Shown one piece after another: positions 7,224 through 11,481 of a DNA stretch of 11,481 nt. This DNA comes from Sphingobium sp. (GTDB lineage Bacteria; Pseudomonadota; Alphaproteobacteria; Sphingomonadales; Sphingomonadaceae). The notes under the pieces are model-generated. The model was not told the DNA's origin. It searched no databases and was given only the letters and a program-made list of their open reading frames with translations. Made by a program: the position numbers and the translations under genes. The stretch spans positions 1 through 11,481 of the forward strand of contig JAGVJS010000026.1 in assembly GCA_020051025.1 (NCBI GenBank), in the 5' to 3' direction. Numbering within the stretch: the stretch's first letter is position 1; the number at the start of each line of letters is the position of its first letter.

Positions 7224-7264
7224 CGTAACGCCCCTTTGTATAATCATCGGGGCGCCCTACAGAT

Positions 7265-7283
7265 AATGCGACAGATTCGCAAT
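7265..7283. promoter_or_regulatory. Fur-like operator (box 1) in the divergent control region
   Basis: AATGCGACAGATTCGCAAT is a 7-5-7 inverted repeat with a single arm mismatch; the inner arms TGCGA/TCGCA are perfect. A second palindrome, CGCAATTGCG (7278-7287), overlaps its right arm. The form resembles alphaproteobacterial Fur operators as I recall them, and the position upstream of a siderophore receptor fits. Identity with a real Fur motif has not been scored. Confidence 0.55.
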
Positions 7284-7304
7284 TGCGGTGCGTAAATTTA
7301 TAAT
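7276..7304 (+). promoter_or_regulatory. Candidate plus-strand promoter with perfect -10, overlapping the Fur-like box
   Basis: TTCGCA (7276-7281) and a perfect TATAAT (7299-7304) are 17 nt apart. Transcription would start near 7311, leaving about 120 nt of leader before the small gene at 7430. The -35 element lies within the Fur-like dyad, so a bound repressor would block this promoter as well as the receptor side. Confidence 0.45.
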
Positions 7305-7347
7305 GACTCGCCTTCGCGGTCATGACGAAGACCAATAACGCAAATAT

Positions 7348-7366
7348 CCTGCGATAAGTACGCAAG
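7348..7366. promoter_or_regulatory. Second, degenerate Fur-like box (box 2)
   Basis: CCTGCGATAAGTACGCAAG has the same TGCGA-N5-(T/A)CGCAA layout as box 1, with one arm mismatch. Its centre is 83 bp from the centre of box 1. The hexamer ACGCAA also occurs 22 bp upstream (7338-7343), as a direct repeat of the right arm. It could be an auxiliary operator in the leader of the plus-strand gene. Confidence 0.3.
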
Positions 7367-7418
7367 GCGTAATGAACTCAAAGGCTTGTGAGGCGTTTGG
7401 GCATTCAGGTGGCGGGAT

Positions 7419-7423
7419 GGAGG
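7419..7423 (+). promoter_or_regulatory. Shine-Dalgarno site that decides the start of the small plus-strand gene
   Basis: GGAGG is 6 nt before the ATG at 7430. It abuts the in-frame ATG at 7424 directly, leaving no spacer there, so initiation at 7430 is favoured. The upstream GTG at 7388 has no comparable site. Confidence 0.6.
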
Positions 7424-7429
7424 ATGGCG

Positions 7430-7732
7430 ATGGCGATTGATGTACGATATCCCGACGGCAGCTGGCGTTCCGTCCCGAGCGAATTGCGGTCCGTCGACCC
7501 CATAAAGTCGGGCGCACAAGCCCGCTTCCTCCATGGCCCGGTGAACAGCGATCCGCATTGGCGCTTTTACAGAGACGGCGTTACCTGGCGTGCCCGACCA
7601 CGTCATGGCGCGCTGGCGATACTGGTGCCAACGGTCGACCATTGGTGGCAGGGCATCGCCGCCATGGCGGACGCCCCTGCCCTGCCTGACTTATTCCCCG
7701 CCGAGGATGCCCAGCCGCCCCGCGCTGCCTGA
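7430..7732 (+). CDS. Small protein of unknown function, divergent from the siderophore receptor
   Basis: A 100-residue protein beginning MAIDVRYPDGSWRSVPSEL; I do not recognise its family. It has no signal peptide or membrane segment, is rich in Trp (five, including the pair in VDHWWQGIAAM) and Arg, and has a Pro/Ala-rich tail. The case for a real gene is the ideal ribosome-binding site, the perfect -10 promoter upstream, and a stop only 2 bp from the convergent reductase stop. The reverse-strand reading of this interval is not protein-like. Codon choice includes GTA, CGA, ATA, AGA and CCA, which are rarer in the neighbours, hinting at a less well adapted or more recently acquired gene. Overlap of its control region with the Fur-like box suggests possible iron regulation. 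Confidence 0.6.
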   Translation: MAIDVRYPDGSWRSVPSELRSVDPIKSGAQARFLHGPVNSDPHWRFYRDGVTWRARPRHGALAILVPTVDHWWQGIAAMADAPALPDLFPAEDAQPPRAA

Positions 7733-7734
7733 CC

Positions 7735-8784
7735 TTAGGGGCAGGGATCGGGGATGACGCGATGGATATCCTCGATCGCGGCCAGTTGATCCTGCGTGAG
7801 GCGCACATCCACGCTGGCGATATTCACCTGCAACTGCTCCAGACTGGTCGCACCAATGATGTTGGACGTGACGAAGGGCTGGGCGTTGACGAAGGCCAGC
7901 GCCATCTGCGCCGGGTCCAGCCCGAAGGCATGGGCGATCGCGACATAGCGGGCGCTGGCGACAGCCTGATTAGGCAGGTCGTAGCGCAGAAACTGACGCG
8001 CCACGTCGCGGCGTGATCCGCCCGGGATGATGCCGCCCAGATATTTGCCGGTCAGATTGCCGCCCGCCAGAGGCGAGTAGGCGAGCAGCCCGACGTCTTC
8101 GCGCAGGGCAAATTCGGACAGGCCGATCTCGAACGTCCGGTTGAGCAGATTATAGGCGTTCTGGATCGACGCCACGCGCGGCAGGCCGGCATCACGCGAC
8201 AGGCGCAGATATTCGCTGACGCCCCAGGGCGTTTCGTTGGACAGGCCGATCTGGCGCACCTTGCCCGCCTGCACCAGTTCCGCCAGCGCGCCCAGCGTTT
8301 CTTCGATCGACACGGTTTCCGGCCCGTCCTCGATCGCAGCGATCCCGCGCCGGCCGAAGGAGGGCACCGGCCGGTCGGGCCAGTGGACCTGATACAGGTC
8401 GATATAATCGATTTTCAGCCGGGTCAGGCTGTCGTCCACCGCCCGGAGGATATTCTTGCGGTCGAGCCGGTGGTTGCCATCGCGAAACTTGCGGATCGGA
8501 TCGCGCGACGGCCCCGACACCTTGGTCGCCAGAATAATATCGTCGCGCTTGCCGCGCTTTTCGATCCAGTTGCCGATATAGGTTTCGGTCAGAAACTGCG
8601 TGTCGGCGCTGACCGGCGTAACCGGATAGCCTTCGGCCGTATCGATGAAGTTGACACCCTGCGCGGTCGCATAGTCGAGCTGCGCATGCGCCTCCGCTTC
8701 GCTATTCTGCGACCCCCAGGTCATGGTGCCCAGGCAGATCAGGCTGACCTTGATATCCGTGCGGCCCAGCGTGCGATAATCCAT
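7735..8784 (-). CDS. tas: NADP(H)-dependent aldo/keto reductase, Tas type
   Basis: A 349-residue cytoplasmic oxidoreductase of the aldo/keto reductase superfamily ((beta/alpha)8 barrel, NADPH-dependent carbonyl reduction). The catalytic tetrad is visible: D48 and Y53 in NFIDTAEGYPV, K88 in LATKVSGPSR, and H134 in YQVHWP. It matches my recollection of E. coli Tas (346 residues) closely and along its length: GLGTMTWG-like GTMTWGSQNSEAEAHAQLDYA, LTETYIGNW, KVSGPSR, LDRKNI, LYQVHWPDRP, GLSNETPWGV, LLAYSPLAGGNLTGKYL and GLDPAQMALAFV. E. coli Tas was found through tyrosine-auxotroph suppression; its natural substrate is unclear. The start at 8784 follows GGAGG with a 5-nt spacer. It converges tail to tail with the small plus-strand gene. 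It may be a separate unit from the genes upstream, given the 102-bp gap. Confidence 0.92.
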   Translation of the reverse strand: MDYRTLGRTDIKVSLICLGTMTWGSQNSEAEAHAQLDYATAQGVNFIDTAEGYPVTPVSADTQFLTETYIGNWIEKRGKRDDIILATKVSGPSRDPIRKFRDGNHRLDRKNILRAVDDSLTRLKIDYIDLYQVHWPDRPVPSFGRRGIAAIEDGPETVSIEETLGALAELVQAGKVRQIGLSNETPWGVSEYLRLSRDAGLPRVASIQNAYNLLNRTFEIGLSEFALREDVGLLAYSPLAGGNLTGKYLGGIIPGGSRRDVARQFLRYDLPNQAVASARYVAIAHAFGLDPAQMALAFVNAQPFVTSNIIGATSLEQLQVNIASVDVRLTQDQLAAIEDIHRVIPDPCP

Positions 8785-8860
8785 CCGATCCTCCAGAAAT
8801 ATTGGATTAGCCTCTTATCCGCCAAGGGACGGAAGGAAAGAGGGCGTGGCGGGCTTCATC

Positions 8861-8880
8861 AAAACTCATCGACCAATGAG
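8861..8880 (-). terminator. Weak hairpin with short T-run after the 83-residue gene
   Basis: On the minus strand, CTCAT-TGGTCG-ATGAG is followed directly by TTTT (8864-8861), 6 bp after the stop of the 83-residue gene. The stem is only 5 bp and AT-containing, so termination would be partial at best. It may separate that gene from the aldo/keto reductase. Confidence 0.3.
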
Positions 8881-8886
8881 CCGCGA

Positions 8887-9138
8887 TCAAGTCTGATCCG
8901 TCAGGTCCATGAAATTGCGCGCCGCTTCCCGGTCCGCATCATCTTCGAAGGCGACGTCCAGATCGGGCGCAGCGCCCAGCAGATAGAGCAGGGACCAGAG
9001 CGCGAAACGCCGGCCGCGATCCTCCTCCAGCCCCAGGTCGACCCGCATCCGGTCGATCCCGGCCTCGATCGTGGTGGCCGGCAGGATATCGATGTCGGTC
9101 GTGCCGAAATAGCGCTGAAGCTGGTCGTCGAAATGCAT
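8887..9138 (-). CDS. Small acidic protein of unknown function
   Basis: An 83-residue protein reading MHFDDQLQRYFGTTDIDILPATT at the start and ending NFMDLTDQT. I do not recognise it. It is acidic (many Asp/Glu) with a central FALWSLLYLLGAAP (about 45-58) that is hydrophobic but short and not clearly membrane-spanning. The composition suggests a small helical soluble protein. No signal peptide, metal-binding cysteines or nucleotide motif is visible. The start at 9138 has GGGAAGG about 4 nt upstream. It begins 37 bp after the methyltransferase stop on the same strand, so it is probably the last gene of the prfB transcript. Third-position GC bias supports it as a true gene. Confidence 0.7.
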   Translation of the reverse strand: MHFDDQLQRYFGTTDIDILPATTIEAGIDRMRVDLGLEEDRGRRFALWSLLYLLGAAPDLDVAFEDDADREAARNFMDLTDQT

Positions 9139-9175
9139 GTACCTTCCCTACAGCAGGGGACACGACAGGGGCAAG

Positions 9176-9907
9176 TTAACCCTGAAGGGCGCAGGGTATG
9201 ATGCTGGCCGGGTCGGGCCGCGCGGCAATGCGGCGGAAGCGGGCGAGATAGCCGCCAGCGGTCGGCTTGGCAATCAGCTGCTCCATGCGAAAGCCCATGG
9301 CGGCCATTTCGCAGGCCAGCAGGCGCGGCGGCGTGCCATGCTGGTCGGTTGAGCGGGTGGCATCGACTACGATCAGTTCGCCATCCTTCTTCAGCGCAGG
9401 GCTGAGGTGCCAGAGAAAGGCATAGGGTTCGGCAATCTCGTGATACATATGGACCATCATGATGCGGTCGAAGCTGTTTTCGGGCAGGCGCGGATCTTCC
9501 GGCGCGCCCAGCTTCACGCTGACATTGTCCCATTTTTCGCGGGTAATGCGACGCGACAATGCCTCGATCACCTCAGGCATGATATCCTCGGCCAGAACGC
9601 GCCCCTTGGCGCCGACCCGTTTGGCGAGACGCACCGTGTAATAGCCCTCGCCCGCGCCAAGATCGGCGACGGTCATGCCCGGGCGGATGCCCGCCCGGTC
9701 CATGATATCTTCCGCCTCATTGACGCGGTCGCGGGCTTCCTCGCTCGACCAGCGGGTCGACACGATCGGGGCGACCGGTCGGTCGGCCAGCGGAAAAGGT
9801 TCGGCGGCGGCGGGACGCTGTGTTTCCTTGCCATCGCCCATCTGGTCGCAGGCGGCGAGCAGGACGGCCAGCAGGAGCGGCGTGCCCACCAGAACCGCCC
9901 GCTTCAT
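9176..9907 (-). CDS. Predicted lipoprotein with SAM-dependent methyltransferase fold
   Basis: A 243-residue protein with two features that rarely go together. Residues 1-20 (MKRAVLVGTPLLLAVLLAAC) form a lipoprotein signal with lipobox LAAC, so Cys20 would be lipidated; Asp21 follows. The remainder is a class I methyltransferase: motif I VADLGAGEGYYT (80-91), acidic LAEDIM (105-110), FDRIMMVHMYHEI (146-158), and GELIVVDATR (176-185). It recalls the family of predicted methyltransferases with export signals (COG4798, from memory). Whether it uses SAM outside the cytoplasm is unknown. It has no NPPY, so it is not the release-factor methyltransferase PrmC despite its position. Its ATG shares one base with the prfB stop (TGATG), meaning translation is probably coupled to RF2. 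The 83-residue gene follows. Confidence 0.85.
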   Translation of the reverse strand: MKRAVLVGTPLLLAVLLAACDQMGDGKETQRPAAAEPFPLADRPVAPIVSTRWSSEEARDRVNEAEDIMDRAGIRPGMTVADLGAGEGYYTVRLAKRVGAKGRVLAEDIMPEVIEALSRRITREKWDNVSVKLGAPEDPRLPENSFDRIMMVHMYHEIAEPYAFLWHLSPALKKDGELIVVDATRSTDQHGTPPRLLACEMAAMGFRMEQLIAKPTAGGYLARFRRIAARPDPASIIPCALQG

Positions 9908-11034
9908 CAGTCGACATCCTCCACATCGACCTTCTCACCCGTCACCTTCTGGCTCAATGCAGCCGCCATGAAGGGATCGAGCGCGCCGTCCAGCACATCG
10001 TCGGGCGCGGTCGAGGTAACGCCGGTGCGCAGATCCTTCACCAGCTGATAGGGTTGCAACACGTAGGAGCGAATCTGGTGGCCCCAGCCGATTTCGGTCT
10101 TGGCCTGATAGTCGGTCGACGCCGCTTCCTCGCGCTTGCGCAGTTCGGCTTCGTACAGGCGCGCCTTCAGCATGTTCATCGCCGTCGCACGGTTCTTGTG
10201 CTGCGACCGGTCATTCTGCGACGCGACGATGATGCCCGAGGGGACGTGGGTGATGCGGACCGCGGAGTCGGTGGTGTTGACGTGCTGGCCGCCCGCACCC
10301 GATGCGCGATAGGTATCGATCTTGAGGTCGCTTTCCTTGACCTCGATATCGATATTGTCGTCGATCACCGGATAGACCCACACCGACGAGAAGCTGGTAT
10401 GGCGGCGCGCCGCGCTGTCATAGGGGCTGATGCGGACCAGACGGTGGACACCGCTTTCGGTCTTGGCATAGCCATAGGCATTCTCGCCTTTGAACAGGAA
10501 GGTCGCGGACTTGATGCCGGCGGTTTCACCCGCCTGATAATCGACCAGTTCGACCTTGTAGCCGCGTCGTTCCGCCCAGCGGCGATACATGCGGGACAGG
10601 ATTTCGGCCCAGTCCTGACTTTCGGTTCCGCCCGCGCCGGCGTGGATTTCCAGATAGGTGTCGCTGCCGTCGGCCTCGCCGGACAGCAGCGCCTTGATCT
10701 TGTCCTCGTCCGCACGGTCGGCCAGCGCCTTCAGCGACGCGATGGCTTCGGACACCATATCCTCATCACCTTCGGCCTCGGCCATTTCGATGAGTTCGGC
10801 GGTGTCGCTCTTGTCCGTTTCGATCGCGCGCGTAGCGCCGATTGCGCTGTCCAGACGGGTGCGCTCGCGCATCACCTCCTGCGCCAGCTTCGCATTGTCC
10901 CACAAGGTAGGGTCTTCCACGCGCGCATTAAGTTCGTCGAGCCGACGCAGGGCGCGATCCCAGTCCAGGGATTGGCGCAGCAGGGCCAGCGCGGCGTCGA
11001 TACGGTCGATATATTGCTGCGCTTCGGCGCGCAT
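9907..11034 (-). CDS. prfB: Peptide chain release factor 2 (RF2)
   Basis: A 375-residue class I release factor that reads UGA and UAA stop codons and triggers peptide release. The order is an N-terminal helical domain (about 1-110), the SPY recognition tripeptide at 203-205 in RISPYDSAARRHTSF (SPF in E. coli), the catalytic GGQ at 248-250 in YRASGAGGQHVN, and SQNDRSQHKNRATAM plus the RSYVL...KDLRTGV C-terminal block. The open frame is continuous: where E. coli has its programmed +1 shift (YLUGAC context), this gene reads SLDW with ordinary codons (residues 22-25), so no frameshift is needed. The start at 11034 follows GGAG with a 7-nt spacer. It lies downstream of a class A penicillin-binding protein gene, an arrangement common in alphaproteobacteria. 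The lipoprotein-methyltransferase start overlaps its stop. Confidence 0.98.
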   Translation of the reverse strand: MRAEAQQYIDRIDAALALLRQSLDWDRALRRLDELNARVEDPTLWDNAKLAQEVMRERTRLDSAIGATRAIETDKSDTAELIEMAEAEGDEDMVSEAIASLKALADRADEDKIKALLSGEADGSDTYLEIHAGAGGTESQDWAEILSRMYRRWAERRGYKVELVDYQAGETAGIKSATFLFKGENAYGYAKTESGVHRLVRISPYDSAARRHTSFSSVWVYPVIDDNIDIEVKESDLKIDTYRASGAGGQHVNTTDSAVRITHVPSGIIVASQNDRSQHKNRATAMNMLKARLYEAELRKREEAASTDYQAKTEIGWGHQIRSYVLQPYQLVKDLRTGVTSTAPDDVLDGALDPFMAAALSQKVTGEKVDVEDVD

Positions 11035-11170
11035 GGGAGGTCTCCAAAATCTCGTGGCGTCTCAACGCATCAAGCGATCGCCCCTATCCGAGAGCGGCGG
11101 ATTTGGGAAGGTTCAATCCTCCGCCGGGAGGGTAGCAGGTCTCGTCAAACGCGGTCGAGGCTGCCAAGCC

Positions 11171-11481
11171 TCAATAAATCCCGCCCTGTCCTTCCAGGAA
11201 GTCGGCGTCTGTGCGGCGACGGCCGGTGGAGATGGCGCGGTCGGCGCGGGCGGCGGCGACCTTGGCCTGTTCCTCGGCTTCCTCCTTGCGGATGGTGCGG
11301 CGCGGTTCGGATTCGGGCTTGAACGCTTCCCAGATGATCGCGGGCTTGGCGTCGGTGCCGGGCCAAGCGCCATAGACGCGCTTGCCCGAGCGACGGTCGA
11401 TCGCGACCATGCGGATACCCGCCGGGGCGACGAAGGGCGTTTTGGGCATGGTTTCCAGCACCGGCGCCATCGCCGACTTCC
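11171..11481 (-). CDS. mrcA: C-terminal fragment of a class A penicillin-binding protein (PBP1A type)
   Basis: The final 103 codons or so of a gene that enters from the right edge. The visible tail begins KSAMAPVLETMPKTPFVAPAG, continues with IRMVAIDRRSGKRVYGAWPG, AIIWEAFKPESEPRRTIRKEE, and ends in a charged linker and QGGIY. This resembles the disordered tail after the transpeptidase domain of alphaproteobacterial PBP1A, the bifunctional enzyme that polymerises and cross-links peptidoglycan in the periplasm. The catalytic domains lie outside the window, so the call rests on the tail and on the PBP-prfB gene order. The 136 bp between its stop and prfB contain no strong promoter or terminator that I can see. 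Confidence 0.65.
   Translation of the reverse strand, partial: KSAMAPVLETMPKTPFVAPAGIRMVAIDRRSGKRVYGAWPGTDAKPAIIWEAFKPESEPRRTIRKEEAEEQAKVAAARADRAISTGRRRTDADFLEGQGGIY

Noticed and set aside
7322..7357. An 11-codon leader open frame (MTKTNNANILR) upstream of the small plus-strand gene
   Set aside because: It has no ribosome-binding site and no run of regulatory codons. It could be chance, and I found no attenuator-like hairpins downstream of it.
7298..7642. A 114-codon minus-strand open frame opposite the small plus-strand gene
   Set aside because: It would run through the divergent control region, lacks a ribosome-binding site, and its composition is not protein-like. The plus-strand gene has an ideal site and a good promoter.
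9176..9907. PrmC-like release-factor methyltransferase, because the gene adjoins prfB
   Set aside because: The NPPY catalytic motif is missing and a lipoprotein signal is present. RF2 modification is therefore unlikely.
11094..11126. A 7-bp inverted repeat (CGGCGGA/TCCGCCG) between the PBP tail and prfB as a terminator
   Set aside because: The loop is 18 nt, a competing GGATT/AATCC pairing exists inside it, and no T-run follows on the minus strand.
9820..11322. A 500-codon plus-strand open frame
   Set aside because: It is antisense to prfB and parts of its neighbours, and the product is low-complexity Arg/Gly/Ala-rich. It is a shadow of the RF2 gene.

Overview
The window is high-GC (roughly 60% or more by eye) with a strong preference for G or C at third codon positions. 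The gene content suggests an alphaproteobacterium, most likely of the Sphingomonadaceae (Sphingobium/Sphingomonas type). The grounds are two TonB-dependent receptors in 11.5 kb, a penicillin-binding protein next to prfB as in many alphaproteobacteria, and an RF2 with the SPY form of its recognition tripeptide. This placement is inference, because no rRNA or marker search was possible. Nine of the ten complete or partial protein genes other than one small gene lie on the minus strand, so the window is best read from right to left.

Right end (11481 to 7735, minus strand): the C-terminal tail of a class A penicillin-binding protein (PBP1A type), then prfB (RF2). A predicted lipoprotein with a SAM-methyltransferase fold starts inside the prfB stop codon. 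After it come an 83-residue unknown protein and a Tas-type aldo/keto reductase. The 1-bp TGATG overlap and the 37-bp gap suggest that prfB, the methyltransferase and the 83-residue gene are co-transcribed. A weak hairpin may separate them from the reductase.

Middle (7732 to 2048): a small plus-strand gene of unknown function ends 2 bp from the reductase stop. It diverges from a siderophore-type TonB-dependent receptor across a 206-bp control region. That region holds a Fur-like dyad, a second degenerate copy of it, and a plus-strand promoter with a perfect -10. The receptor is followed after 21 bp by a DUF4198 periplasmic protein whose predicted mature N-terminus is histidine. After a 154-bp gap rich in GTGAC/GTCAC dyads comes a second, different TonB-dependent receptor, which ends at a perfect 14-bp stem-loop. 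Together this looks like a metal or siderophore acquisition island in the outer membrane and periplasm. The ligands cannot be read from the sequence.

Left end (1921 to 1): a tightly coupled operon with a D-Ala-D-Ala-ligase-like ATP-grasp enzyme, a MobA-like nucleotidyltransferase (4-bp ATGA overlap), and the first 25 codons of a third gene (6-bp gap, probable TTG start) that runs off the window. The pairing of a ligase and a nucleotidyltransferase suggests a small dedicated biosynthetic pathway that I cannot name. It and the DUF4198/receptor cluster are the best candidates for undescribed biology here. Every other stretch between genes is shorter than 210 bp. I saw no tRNA, rRNA, insertion sequence or CRISPR array.
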